Positions 21,331 through 32,750 are shown, counted from the first letter of the stretch. The stretch is 64,000 bases of DNA from Basidiobolus meristosporus CBS 931.73 (GCA_002104905.1 MCFE01000172.1:1-64000); one strand, 5' to 3'. The notes: generated from the letters alone by a model not told the origin. Made by a program: numbers and translations.

Positions 21331-21663
21331 AACTGCTAGCTTATATATTGTCTACGGGACTCTATTCACTAACATAAATACCCCAAGTCATAAACAAGCT
21401 ATCCCTCACGCGTATCTATCCCATTTATTTAATCCAGGTTTGTATCTAACCATAAAGATGGCATAAAATAATAGTTACAGTATAAGAATTATCACACTTG
21501 GATAGAAACGGAAACGAAATGACGGCCCGACACTAAGGGTTTGGTTGGCGTGAACGTTCCAACCACTATTATGTACAACAACACGGACTTCGACCTCAAG
21601 AGGCGTTCTTCAACGTAAATAAAAGGGGTGACACGCTTGTTGGGAGCGCAAAGTGGTGGTGGA

Positions 21664-22035
21664 CTATTCGTGACTCTCGGATTTTGGTGTGGCGCCTAGC
21701 GAGCCTTTAAATATAGGGAAGTTCAGGTATCTTCCCAATTGTTGCTTTTTGAGTTTGAGCTCTTCTGTGTCCTTAGCCAAGAGCTCTTTCTGTTGCTTCC
21801 GACTAAGTTCCGAGCCTGGAAGTTCATCTAACAACCGATTCAGATATGTAAGCTTCTCTTTAAGCTGACTCAACATATTTGCCGCCTCTTGAATGTCATC
21901 TCCTTTCTCGAGACAATCTATGGCGGGTGCAAGATAGGAGAGTAAGGTGAAGTCCTCGCGGGTGTAATTTGTAGGTGATGTATCTGTTGGTACAGAAACG
22001 GAGGGTGTACCCGGTGTAGAAGGATTAGTATTCAT
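21664..22035 (-). CDS. MED9: Probable Mediator complex subunit 9 (MED9/CSE2-like)
   Basis: An intronless 123-aa ORF counted from the ATG at 22035. A Pro/Ser/Thr-rich start (PSTPGTPSVSVPTDTSPTN) is followed by a helical domain: a FTLLSYLAPAIDCLEKGDDI segment, then a heptad-like stretch KLTYLNRLLDELPGSELSRK and QQKELLAKDTEELKLKKQQL. The 'LPGS...S..QQ..L...EEL..KK..L..Y' pattern is that of MED9, a middle-module subunit of the RNA polymerase II Mediator that pairs with MED4/MED7. Length fits. MED9 is poorly conserved, so another small coiled-coil subunit remains possible. Confidence 0.55.
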   Translation of the reverse strand: MNTNPSTPGTPSVSVPTDTSPTNYTREDFTLLSYLAPAIDCLEKGDDIQEAANMLSQLKEKLTYLNRLLDELPGSELSRKQQKELLAKDTEELKLKKQQLGRYLNFPIFKGSLGATPKSESHE

Positions 22036-22289
22036 GGTACGTGAACGTGGCAAAGCTTGAGGCTCTGGTGAAGTGTTTCGAACAAACGGTGTAATAATAT
22101 CGACAAAAAAATTCCATCACTTGATTCAATCAAAATATGATCAAAGGATGAATTACCATATGAAGTCCCGGAATCCACCTACCAATGACGCAAGCATGAC
22201 AACGAACACTTGAAATCAATATTTACGAAAGATGGGCAAGCTATTGACTTCGAGCGAGTTATTTCGTAGGGCCTTTCTATATCGACAAA
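22036..22289. promoter_or_regulatory. Divergent promoter region, MED9-like / proteasome beta-1
   Basis: Only 254 bp separate the two divergent start codons, so the promoters overlap or are shared. I do not see the yeast proteasome control element (GGTGGCAAA) in it. Confidence 0.5.
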
Positions 22290-23260
22290 ATGGCAGGCTT
22301 GAAACCCGGTGAGGCTAACTTGGGAGTAAGTGGATGAATTCTGGCGTTCACTTTTCACACTTCTAGATACTCTCTTTCTCAACTCGTCCTTTCTATATGA
22401 TCACAGACAACCATTATGGCTGTGGAATTCGACAAAGGGGTGATTATTGGCGCGGATTCACGTACGACAACTGGTGCATACATCGCGAATCGTGTCACGG
22501 ACAAGTTGACCTCAGTTCATGATCGCATATGGTGCTGTCGATCTGGAAGTGCGGCGGACACTCAAGCAGTAGCCGACATTGTACATTATTATCTGCAGAT
22601 GTATACGTAAGTTGAAGCAGCCCAGTAGTTTTGCAAGCAGGCGTCATCCTAATCGTACAATCTGGCTGCTTTAGGGCACAACATGGCGAAGCTCCCTCAA
22701 CCAAAGTCGCCGCCTCCCTTTTTCAAGAACTCTGCTACAGCAATAAGGATGCTTTAATGGCCGGAATCATTGTTGCTGGGTGGGACAAGCACACCGGTGG
22801 TTCGGTGTACAACATTCCTCTCGGAGGCTCACTTCATCGAGAACCATTCGCAATTGGAGGTACATTCGCATTTGCTGGCACTATGTTTACTGGAGCGCTA
22901 AATTGGATTATCTCCAGGTTCGGGATCTGCGTACATTTATGGCTACTGTGATTCTACTTTCAGGAAGGGAATGAGCCAAGCCGACTGCTTAGAATTTGTT
23001 CGAAACGGTAATGGGAGACTTACTTTTCACACATAATTCAATTTATTGAGCCCTTTCTTTTTCAGCGGTTTCTTTGGCCATGGCGAGAGATGGCTCGTCA
23101 GGTGGTGTGATCCGCATGGCTATCATCACGGAGGCTGGGGTGGAGCGCATCTTTGTTCCAGGAGATAAGCTTCCAGGTAGTTTACAGTTCATCGCATTCA
23201 AATATAGCTTCGAAGTGTTCTAACCCATGTGTTACCTGCCCAGTCCATTGGGAAGGGTAA
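22290..23260 (+). CDS. PRE3: 20S proteasome subunit beta-1 (caspase-like catalytic subunit)
   Basis: Six exons (22290-22325, 22407-22606, 22675-22859, 22918-23007, 23066-23176, 23244-23260) encode 212 aa. Exon 1 encodes almost exactly the 12-residue propeptide (ends NLG). Splicing creates the Gly-Thr autoprocessing site ([10 protein letters not shown]). Numbered from Thr1, the catalytic Asp17 (GADSRT) and Lys33 (VTDKLT) are in place. Arg45 (CCRSGS) is the residue that gives beta-1 its preference for cleaving after acidic residues. The [13 protein letters not shown] and MARDGSSGG blocks complete the active site. The mature product sits in the inner ring of the 20S core. Convergent with the ARM/BTB gene. 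Confidence 0.98.
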
Positions 23261-23574
23261 ACTGCATCTACTCTATGCACATACCTCAGTATTCACAGCA
23301 AAAATCAGTGTTCTATTGATGCCATCCCAACACACATGTGATTTTACCTCGTAGTATTCTTTAGAGATGCAGCCGTAGCCAGTAATTTCAATCTCCAATT
23401 TAATAAAATCGTTTGACCAACAGAATTTGTGGTGGGCGTGCACGCAAACACACTTGTTTAGGGGCAATAATGGATTATTTACTTTTTAATGAACAACCTC
23501 TATAATCACAGATGTATACCAGCGCACAGATATAGGTAGCTTCACGTTGATTTCGAGGATACATCTGGTTCTGG
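23261..23574. other. Convergent 3' intergenic region, PRE3 / ARM-BTB gene
   Basis: 314 bp between two stop codons. No coding signal; it should hold both 3' untranslated regions. Confidence 0.5.
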
Positions 23575-26500
23575 TTAATCGGTATAGTCTAACGTATTCG
23601 CTAGCTTGGGATCACTTATCAGCCTTGCAATGTCTTCAACCAATTTGGCCGTCTCGTCAATATCTTTGATGATGTCATTAAACTCAGCACTGAAGGCAGT
23701 TAACGTCATACGCTTGGCCAGTCGACGGATGCACTCACCACGAAGCATTGCTGAGCGCTCTCGCTGCTCAATTGCCTTCGGTGCGTAGAATCTGTATGTT
23801 CTCACAATCTCGTTTGCGGTCTCTGGTAGATAATCCGTTGCCATTTGGGTCAACAACCAGTACTCGGCTACGAGTTTGGGGTATTCAAGCAGATATTTAT
23901 CTGCAAAGTCAATCAGCGATAGAATATGAACCCAAGCGGTTGAGGAAGGTATCAGTTCTAGCAGCTCCGGCTCCGGGGTCGATTGGCAACGCTCAACGAT
24001 AGATAAGAAAAGCGCGAATTCGGGTGACCGAGTCTCTTGCAACGAGATGACGGATTGTCGGGATTCTGCGTATTCGCCAAGCAACATCACCTTAAATATG
24101 GGCGAAACGGCTGATAGAAGATTCCTTGACACCGTAAACTCGGCATCGTTATCATGAATCAGCCTAAAGGTTACTTGGTCGCTGACTGCAGTAGCGGAGC
24201 TCTTATCGCCATCAATTGCAATTAAATTCTTGAAGCTCTTGCTCTCCACATCCAATTGGTATTGTCCCAGCAGCTCTTCGTACTGCCGTGCATGGAGTTC
24301 TCCGTAGGTTTGAGCTAGGTACTCTATCGCCTGGGCCCCGGTGCGCCGCCTATTGACGGATTCGCCGTTCAACACAGTGAGCATGTTCTCATCCTCCTCC
24401 TCCTCAAACTCGAGCTCAAACACAGCCATTTTACAAATGACCGAAAAAATCGATGTGGCATCAATCAAATCATCCCCATTGCTGAATCGCTCTGCCCTAG
24501 AAATGACAACGGCTGTGAAGGAATCAGGCTGGGTTGAATACACAACCGCTACGGCAGCGTACTCGTGAAATCGGACCAGGTTTTCCTCATGTTTGCTGAA
24601 TCTGTACAGGTCACGCAGCTCCTGGTGAACGGAGTAGATCGATTGCTTCAGCTCTGTAAAGTGGGGATTATGAGGATTCAATTGGGCGGATTTTAGAAAT
24701 GGTTGAAACACTTGAGTGAATATGTTGTTCAACGTAAGTTGTTGCAATAGATCTTTTTGGGTGATGATACGTTTAAGTGCCGCAACTATGGAGTGTGGAA
24801 AGCTGCTTGATGGGTGGGACAACACTAGCGTTTTGGAAAGGTCTAGGATAGCGTCAGGGGTACTGGCCAAATACCGTCTACACTCGGGCGCTTTGGTAAG
24901 GTGGTCTACAAGGCGAGCCGACTCAATGAGGATCTGGTCTGCCTTGGAGAACACGGGAGATTCTTCACTCACAGTCAGATCGGCGGCTTCCTCAGAATCA
25001 CTCTTTTGTAGGGTGGGTAACGAGTCAGCTGCTTCCTGAGACCATGTCCAGTGGCCGATGATATGTAATAGCGAGGGGATAATGCTGATTTTCCCAGTCT
25101 CCACAAAAATCAGATCATCCGCAGGAGTTATCGTTAGTTTCGATAGAGGCTCGCACTTGGAAAGTATAGACAAGGCGTATTTGTCGTAGAAGAAATTAGA
25201 AATGATCTTAAGGCATCCTACACCGGTTATCCCCGCTATTCTCAACTTGGTGGCGGACTTTTGCTCTATCAGCTTTCTCACCTTGTTTAATATCTCGATG
25301 ATGGAGGAAAGTATTCCATAGTCTTCTCGAATCTTCACCCGAACAGGCGCATCTAGAGAAAACAGGTATAGTAGCTCTGTGTACAGCTTTGCTCGCTCTG
25401 GAGGATTAAGCTCCTCCAGTGATAGTAACTCAGGAATGTAGTGCTCTTTAATGGTAGCCAGGATATCCATGTCGATAAGGATTGTACGGCTTCGGAGATT
25501 TCGACAAGCGAGGGATAAGAATCGTAGGCTGCGAAAGGAAATGACGGAAGCCGAGCGTGTGGAATTATTTTCAACCGTGTTGAGGGAGGTGGCGATGAGT
25601 TTCTTGAAAGCGATTTCCATCACAGGACGTAAATTATCACCAAAATGATCGATTGCCTCCGGCTCACTAAACAGCTCAAGTAGCATTTTGAGCGTCTTCT
25701 CGAATATCTCCTCCTTTTGCTGTTGGTCATAATCAAGCTCTGTTGTAAGCAGAGTAGATAGAACATACACGATATGGGTATCAAGGGCGAATTTCTGGGC
25801 TTCTTTGGACTGCGCCATACAGCTCGAGAGTAAGGTAAGCAGGTCTTTTAGAGTGGCTGCGTGGCGTATCCAATGCGTAGCGTCCAGATCCTTAAGTTCG
25901 TAATTTTCCTGAAATTCCTGGATTGCCAGCACAGCATCAACATTTGTTGGATCTGGTTCGTAAGAGGTGATTTTGCTGAGGATTCCAACTAGAAACTGTA
26001 GCAGTATTGAGTGTCTCGCCCCGAATGTTTCGACACATGCCGGGTGCTTATCTACCGACACGATAATAAGCAACCTGAGGATATAGTCGGATGTTTCTAA
26101 ACTTCGCTCCAGGCTTCGCTCTATTGTTTTCGACTCTCCATTTTTATTGGCGATGGTAAGCTTGGAAATACGCTTTGAAAAATGCTTCAACAACCCAATG
26201 CCCAGTTCAAACCCACTATTTCTGACGAATATCACACGGGAGGTTTTGATACTGCGGCAGATGCAGTACAGGATGTTTGTTAGATCAAGAAATGGCTTTT
26301 CGAACACGTCGGCAATAGCTTCCGGGGCGCCTCTTACTTTTGACACAACACCACACCAGATCTTCATGAGAGATTCAACATCACTTGTGCTGACCGATTG
26401 TGAAGCGCTCTCCACGAGTCGAAATAGATTGGCCAGGAGAGTTGTAGCCAGCGCTATAATCCCAGCTTCTGCTTTGATTTCCTCGACGGTCTGTTTCTGC

Positions 26501-27174
26501 TCCATTGATTGTCCCACAAACGCTAGCAACAGATAGATTCCTTTGGCTTGAACGATACGAGTAGCAAAGGTCCTGGTATGCGAAGACAAACCTCGCAAGG
26601 CGTAATTTTGTATATCCCTCATCGCTAGACTCAACAAGGATAACAATCCAGGGATTCCCTCGTGCTTTTTGAAAGCCTGGATTGTCTCGTCCATAGTGAA
26701 GCTTTTTCCAAGTTTGCCCTCCAGAAGGTTGCACAATAATTTCGTCGCATACACCCTCACCTCGATTCTTCTCACCTGTGTACACTGTATCAACTCGTAT
26801 ATGTATACGTCTATTACCTCACTCTCCAATCCGACATCATTGGATTTGTTGGTCAGTGTTTGTAAGGTTATCTGAAATATCAATAAGGCCCTTAGTAAGC
26901 TTTGCTCGGTAACCCTGCCCTCGGAAAAGCTGATTTTACGAAGTTCTCTTAGCCTGGGCTTGAGGAGTTTCAAGAAGTAGATCAGGGACTGAAACTCCAG
27001 GTCATTTAATTTAGCTGATATATGAGAGCTTCCAACAGCAGGTTGGCTGAGTTCTATGATCAGATTGTTGAGCTTTTGTGTGCGACCACTTTGACCAGAA
27101 GTAGTCGAGTCCTTGGAACTAGCACCGTCTAGGCGAAGTCGTTTACTAGGCGGACCTGAATTGTTGATATCCAT
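23575..27174 (-). CDS. ARM-repeat / BTB protein, ARMC5-like
   Basis: A single uninterrupted 1,199-codon frame from the ATG at 27174. A basic, Ser-rich N-terminus with a likely nuclear signal (PPSKRLRLDG) is followed by about 900 residues of leucine-rich helical repeats of armadillo/HEAT type (e.g. VRVYATKLLCNLLEG; GIPGLLSLLSLAMRDIQNYA). A C-terminal BTB/POZ domain lies at roughly 990-1090 (VTFRLIHDNDAEFTVSRNLL, then SPIFKVMLLGEYAES). ARM repeats followed by a C-terminal BTB is the layout of animal ARMC5, a CUL3 adaptor that directs turnover of RNA polymerase II. Orthology here is inference; other ARM-BTB proteins exist. It is notable for lacking introns over 3.6 kb while most neighbours are intron-rich. 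Confidence 0.7.
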   Translation of the reverse strand: MDINNSGPPSKRLRLDGASSKDSTTSGQSGRTQKLNNLIIELSQPAVGSSHISAKLNDLEFQSLIYFLKLLKPRLRELRKISFSEGRVTEQSLLRALLIFQITLQTLTNKSNDVGLESEVIDVYIYELIQCTQVRRIEVRVYATKLLCNLLEGKLGKSFTMDETIQAFKKHEGIPGLLSLLSLAMRDIQNYALRGLSSHTRTFATRIVQAKGIYLLLAFVGQSMEQKQTVEEIKAEAGIIALATTLLANLFRLVESASQSVSTSDVESLMKIWCGVVSKVRGAPEAIADVFEKPFLDLTNILYCICRSIKTSRVIFVRNSGFELGIGLLKHFSKRISKLTIANKNGESKTIERSLERSLETSDYILRLLIIVSVDKHPACVETFGARHSILLQFLVGILSKITSYEPDPTNVDAVLAIQEFQENYELKDLDATHWIRHAATLKDLLTLLSSCMAQSKEAQKFALDTHIVYVLSTLLTTELDYDQQQKEEIFEKTLKMLLELFSEPEAIDHFGDNLRPVMEIAFKKLIATSLNTVENNSTRSASVISFRSLRFLSLACRNLRSRTILIDMDILATIKEHYIPELLSLEELNPPERAKLYTELLYLFSLDAPVRVKIREDYGILSSIIEILNKVRKLIEQKSATKLRIAGITGVGCLKIISNFFYDKYALSILSKCEPLSKLTITPADDLIFVETGKISIIPSLLHIIGHWTWSQEAADSLPTLQKSDSEEAADLTVSEESPVFSKADQILIESARLVDHLTKAPECRRYLASTPDAILDLSKTLVLSHPSSSFPHSIVAALKRIITQKDLLQQLTLNNIFTQVFQPFLKSAQLNPHNPHFTELKQSIYSVHQELRDLYRFSKHEENLVRFHEYAAVAVVYSTQPDSFTAVVISRAERFSNGDDLIDATSIFSVICKMAVFELEFEEEEDENMLTVLNGESVNRRRTGAQAIEYLAQTYGELHARQYEELLGQYQLDVESKSFKNLIAIDGDKSSATAVSDQVTFRLIHDNDAEFTVSRNLLSAVSPIFKVMLLGEYAESRQSVISLQETRSPEFALFLSIVERCQSTPEPELLELIPSSTAWVHILSLIDFADKYLLEYPKLVAEYWLLTQMATDYLPETANEIVRTYRFYAPKAIEQRERSAMLRGECIRRLAKRMTLTAFSAEFNDIIKDIDETAKLVEDIARLISDPKLANTLDYTD

Positions 27175-28397
27175 AATGATGGATAGTGTGAATAAAATGA
27201 AATGTATCTCCCCATCTGACACCACTCACTACCCTCTGCCATTTCCCGACTGGAATTTGATAGGCAGAAGTGAATTATGCATTTTTAATGCTTAACTGCT
27301 TAGCTAAGTTAATCAATTTGCAAGGGTCCGCAAATAATGCTGCCCAGCAAAGATCAAGTTGGCTTTTCACCTTCAAATGATGAAAATAAGAATGTATGCA
27401 TGTATGCATCATTGATCATTCATGTTTGTTCACAAGATCTGCTATCTCTTGTTGGAAGTGGCAGCCTACCTAATGCACGCAGAATTACCCATTGGCCTGT
27501 CTATCACTCATGTGCCCATTCCTCACCTGCTTTCACCTCCCTACCAGCCAATCTGCACACGAATATCATTTGCTAAGGGCTTGCGGGAAAAACTCTTCAT
27601 CCGCAACCCTGATACGGAAACAGTAATTCCACGCTAGCAACTTCGTTAGTTGGATTTCGGTACGGTTCGTGTGGTACAAGGTGGATCATTTCGGGACTGC
27701 TTGTGAAACTTTACTAATCTATGGTGAGGCAGACTAAAATAGGAAGCCAGCGAAGTAAGATCTGTGTTCCGATTTATGCTTCTGTATTTGCGAATCAATC
27801 ATATGATGTATAGCAAGCATCACCCAATCCCGTCAATGGGTAATGGACAACATAGCAATTAGCATCAATGCATGTAGTGGTCGTGTCATATGGACCCTAT
27901 ATGGAGAGGTGGCTTTGGCAGGTGTACCATTTTCAACGGAGTGTTCCCATTCAAGAATGATTTGTGTCCGTCCACTGATTAGTTGAGGGCTGAGCTGGTT
28001 TTGTAGTGTTGTACACTATTCGGCTTGTCCACATGACAGTTGCGGCATTGCGAAAAACTACGAGCGAAACCTATCTTTGTAGGTTAAATTACAGACTTCG
28101 TATTATTCTCACTCAACACTACAAAGATTAGAGGTCTGGTATGGTTGGTGTATTTTAAGGGATCTGTCGTGATCTGGATGTTCTGAATATTAGCTTCGTG
28201 GTGAAGAAACGAAGGAATAATTACATAAAATTGCGTGTGTAAACTGATAAATATGGAGATTCGTGGAACTAATGGTACAATGAAGTGTTCAAAATCAACA
28301 GATAATCCTCACAATAATGGAAAAGCTAGAGAAACCGGAACAAACTTCGTACAAGCAGGATACTACTATCTACGAAGATTCAGTATTGCAGTCACGT
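27175..28397. other. Intergenic region between the ARM-BTB gene and the Spt23/Mga2-like gene
   Basis: I looked here for further exons of the minus-strand Spt23/Mga2-like gene (IPT, ankyrin, membrane segment) and found no frame over 60 codons on that strand and no family motif. It should contain the ARM-BTB promoter and the 3' end of the upstream gene. Confidence 0.5.
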
Positions 28398-30718
28398 CTA
28401 GACTGCACGAGGTGGTATAGCTTCTGAGGCTGGTATGGACGAAACTGTAGTGGAGTTGAGCCTTTGTCCGCTAGAGTGTACGAGTTCAGAATTTCGAACG
28501 GGGATTTCGTACTCTGACTTTCTGTTCTGTCTGCGATTTGCTGCCTTTCCCTTATTGGACTTGTGGTCATCTGTAATCATAATGGGTGGAGATATTCCGG
28601 TAGCGATTTCCTGCCCAAGGTAATCCTTCAGTATGAAGAAGATACTAGAGTAGAGACGTGTAAATAACCATGTCTGAGGATGAACAAGAGTTTCTTAACT
28701 ACGTACCAAAAGCCCACCTTCTCATTATGGTGTCTGCAATAGCAAGTAATACGAGCAGGTAAGATCGTATCACCACTGCTGAAATCAACCAACTCGCTAC
28801 AATTGAATAGCAAAATCCTCCGCTGCTCAAGTTGAAGTGACTACTCATTGCAAAAATTCAATACACAATCTCATGAACTAGTGTTATAATAGACAAGAAC
28901 TTACCTGTTCATCATCCATGCTTATTCCCGGCTCATTTACTGGTGAGGAGGCTCTACTGGCACACGGAGTATTGTCCACACTGGCCTGTTGGTTCCTTGA
29001 TTTACTTTCCCTCTTTCGAAGAGCTCTCTTTCTCTATGGTTGCTCCATTAATGAGTGAGATATTGTAGCGTGTAGCTTTCAACTAACCTCGCGCTGCACA
29101 CACGATATACAGGTATACACTTTTCGGGTAACATCAGAAGCACAAATAACGTTCGTTTCTAAATTCAGAACATTCTGTTCGGTTGGACTCGTCTGGTCTG
29201 AAGACAGTGGGATTTACAGAGATTAAGTGCTTGGACTTACTGACACTATCGCATCACTCCATACCTTTGGCATTTTTGCGCTTGAATTTTTCTTTGGCCA
29301 CCATAAACTCCGGCAGACGAAGATGAGACCACAATGAGACCTTCTCTCCACGATCGGTCACTAACTGGAGGCAGAATTTCACTTGCGTCTCAACACGGGA
29401 TTTGGCGCCAGATTCTGGAACCCCCAAAACTCGAATTTGTAACCTGGCGTTATAAGCATTTAGCATGGATCAAAGGCCTCCACCATAGCACGAGTTACCC
29501 TTTTCCGATTATGTTCCTTGTTTGAGGTGTGTTGAATCCGGTGACATGGGGAGGAAGTGTATTACTGGCAAAAGGGGTTATAAATCACATAGACTCATAT
29601 GTCCAACAACAAAACAACTTACTTTCTGTTTTGCACGTATTTAGAGACACCTTCAGGTTTCTCGGGACTGTTTGAGAAGCTCATGGAACTAGCGGAGCCG
29701 TACTATCCAAAAACAAAAATTAGACATAACTCATATGGGAACAAACTATAACGAGTACATTGTCAGCAAAAAGATGGGAGTACATCGAATCAGAGCTTAA
29801 TCCTGAATGAAGCTCCACTCGATTATTCTGGGGTGTACTTGCCGTATCAAGTGCCAACATGTCACTGATAGAGACCATTTGTAACGGCTGTTGCGACGAT
29901 CCTACTTGTGTCATGTTGAAGAAGGCGCCGTCGAGTGGCTGCTGCAAAGGAGAAGGAGGTCTCGATAATGATTCGATATCCTGTGGTAGATAAGGATGGG
30001 TAGCGGTTATAGACGGAGATGCCATTGGCGTGGCACTTGGCGATACAGGACCCGAAGGAATAGCGAATATGTTCCCATGAGCATCCATGGATAGTGGTAC
30101 ATTCTGTGGCATATGAGTGTTGGGTCCGGAGTATTTCAAGGAGAAGTAAGGATGACGTTGAGGTTGGTGAAGAGGCGACGATGGTTTAGATAAACCCGGT
30201 GATACAAAGCCTTGAGTAGCAGTAAGCGGAGGGGTGGCCATAGGAGTTGCCGTTGGAGAGAGTGGTTGCGATAGTCCAAGGAGTATGTCATCTTCTAACG
30301 AGAAGTTCAATGGTTGAAATGAGGCATTGGGCTGGTGGCCATAACCGGACTGGAGAAAAGGACTCTGGTATGGAGAAGGCGGTCTTGGTGGATATAAAGA
30401 ATTCAAATTGTTGGGCACAAAGGCCTTGTTGAAGCCCGCCAATGAAGGTGAGGCCATAGGGGTGGCATTAGGGGTTGCTTGAAGCGACGGGGCGAAGTTA
30501 AGTGGACCTTCTGTCTGAGAATTTTCTGTCTTTGAAGCATAGTTGAACTGGGTAGGGAGGACGGTGTAGTTGAAATCAAAGCCAGAAACCTCTTCGGAGG
30601 GGGTATTGACTGCTGAATCGAAGGTATTGAAATGTGGCGAGTTTGACCTTTCCTCCTTGAGGGTAGGAAAACAGTGGCCCAAATCAGACTGCCGCTGGCT
30701 AAGGCGATTTTGATGCAT
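28398..30718 (-). CDS. Spt23/Mga2-like transcription factor, short form without IPT/ankyrin/membrane part
   Basis: Seven exons give 606 aa, in phase: 30718-29759, 29702-29623, 29443-29265, 29197-29088, 29033-28905, 28822-28707, 28644-28398. The first 320 residues are Pro/Ser/Thr/Gln-rich and contain a threefold repeat centred on ATPMASP-type motifs. The second half has the conserved N-terminal region of Spt23/Mga2: ESGAKSRVETQVKFCLQLVT, LWSHLRLPEFMVAKEK, VICASDVTRKVYTC, RERKRALRKRE, VDFSSGDTILPARITCYCRH, GISPPIMITDDHKS. Yeast Spt23 and Mga2 are ER-anchored factors freed by proteasomal processing to activate the fatty-acid desaturase OLE1. Here a stop codon follows about 60 residues after the TDDHKS motif, so the IPT/TIG fold, ankyrin repeats and anchor are absent. 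If real, the protein would be soluble from the start. Confidence 0.85.
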
Positions 30719-31693
30719 GCTACTGTAAACACTGTCGACACGTTACAAGAACTTAGTGTCGAGACTATTTTTGCTTCTGGGAGGTAGCCTTCAAAACAAC
30801 CTTGAAGTTGGTTAAGATGCAATAGTCAGCAATTATTATACAGATAACGAAGTTCGGTGAATGTTTAATATAATTCTTAGAGCCCAGAAAAGAAACCGAA
30901 GTCTGACAGCTTCCTTTGCCCACTTTTCGTAATGTGCCACGATGATTGGGTAGGACGCTAATCGTCAGCTGACACCGGTTAACAAATTGAACACTCGATT
31001 GGCTGGCCAAACTACACATGGCTTATATGTTGTTGGAAAGGATCCATTAGTTGTCTATTAGATATGATATATATAAGGCTAATATATGCATATATAAAGC
31101 GTGAGAGCGTCGATGTTATATATCTGCTTAGATCATGTTTTGTGGATTCCGGTTTAATTACTCCAAACAGATATTCAATGATTCAATCGTTGCGAGGCTG
31201 AAGATGATGAATGTGCCTCATTTGATGCTCAGGTCTACCATATCTGGCCATATCTTAATTCGTATTAGCCAATCTGGTATTCCACAGATGGTGCCCTCGT
31301 TCCCTAACCTTTTTACTTTAATCTATATTTAAGCTTATGTAGCGAATGCCACTTGCCAATTCCAGATTCCAACACAATGCGCTTTCGCTGCTGGCGGAAT
31401 CTACTCTGGAAATGGATATACACATGCTATCTCCATTGACAGATCCGAAGTATTTCGCTACACTATTGATGATATAATCTCCAATCCACCTTCTCAATCT
31501 ACCGAATCTCGCTGTTGTAATTAGCGCACTTCGTTAATCATCTAAATATAGATCCAAATCAGATCAATGTAGGCTCTGTGACATCTGAGATGAAGCTACC
31601 GCAGCGAGCCATCGCCACAGTATACAGGAAATTTTTTCTCTCTGTGGAATCCTATCTTCTAACAACGGCGCCCACCTTCGTTGACAATACAGT
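30719..31693. promoter_or_regulatory. Divergent promoter region, Spt23/Mga2-like / prohibitin-2
   Basis: 975 bp between two divergent start codons. A run of alternating TA sequence at about 31062-31100 (ATATATATAAGG and GCATATATAAAGC) includes TATAAA-like boxes. No gene is seen inside. Confidence 0.4.
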
Positions 31694-32750
31694 ATGGCTC
31701 AACAAGCAGCAAATTTCTTGAAAGGCAATGGCAAATCCTTGTTCACCGGTGCCGGGGCCCTGATCACCTTGGGTGCCTTGGGCTATGGTATCAATGCTTC
31801 ATTGTTTAACGGTATGCTCTCATGACCTTGGTATGTTCTATTGCGTATGGCATATTAATCTTATGCCTGACAAAGTTGATGGTGGTCACAGAGCAGTCAA
31901 ATACTCTAGGATTTTTGGTGTCCAAAAAGAGATCTATCAAGAAGGTACACACATCGTTATTCCTTGGTTTGAGACTCCTATCATCTACGATGTCCGTGCG
32001 AAACCAAGAAATATCGCCTCGCTTACTGGAACGAAAGGTCCGTATGGTATTTCAAGCGTAGGGTTAAGTTCTAGAAATTTATGTTTTGCCTCCAGATCTT
32101 CAAATGGTCAATATTACCGTTCGTGTTCTTTCTAAACCAAACGTCGAAGCACTGGACACCATTTATAGAACCCTTGGAACCGATTACGATGAACGTGTTC
32201 TTCCCTCTATTGTCAACGAGGTTTTGAAAAGTGTGGTTGCCCAATTCAACGCTTCCCAACTTATCACACAGCGTGAGAGAGTTAGCAGACTAGTTCGCGA
32301 AAATCTTCTTCGTCGCGCACTTCGTTTCAATATCGTCTTGGATGATGTCTCCATCACACATGTTGCTTTCTCTCCAGAATTCTCTTCAGCTGTTGAAGGC
32401 AAACAGATTGCCCAGCAGGAGGCTCAAAGAGCCTTCTTTATAGTGGAGAGCGCTAAGCAAGAGAAGCAGTCAACAATCATCAAAGCCCAAGGAGAAGCTC
32501 GCTCTGCAGAACTTATAGGTGAAGCGATTCGTAACAAGCCTGGTTTCATTGCTCTCAGAAAGATTGAGGCTGCTCGTGAGATTGCTCACATCATTGCAAA
32601 CTCGAACAACCGTGTCATGTTGGACGCTGATACATTACTGTTGAACGTTCAGACCAACATGTAAGCAAATGTATTAATATGCTAATCCCTAGCAATTACT
32701 TATTTGTTTCTCTTTTCTGTAGCTCGAGCGCCACTACAGTTACCGAGTAA
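31694..32750 (+). CDS. PHB2: Prohibitin-2
   Basis: Four exons (31694-31811, 31876-32037, 32096-32660, 32723-32750) encode 290 aa, the normal length. A hydrophobic N-terminal segment ([18 protein letters not shown], about residues 20-37) anchors the protein in the inner mitochondrial membrane. The SPFH/prohibitin core follows, with [50 protein letters not shown] and [24 protein letters not shown]...[16 protein letters not shown] together with the long coiled coil favour PHB2 over PHB1. The PHB1/PHB2 ring organises cristae and modulates the m-AAA protease. The last exon encodes only ISSATTVTE. Confidence 0.95.

Noticed and set aside
28000-28400. Possible extra exons continuing the Spt23/Mga2-like gene
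   Set aside because: The minus-strand frames after the TAG at 28398-28400 are short and show no IPT or ankyrin pattern, and no convincing splice donor precedes the stop.
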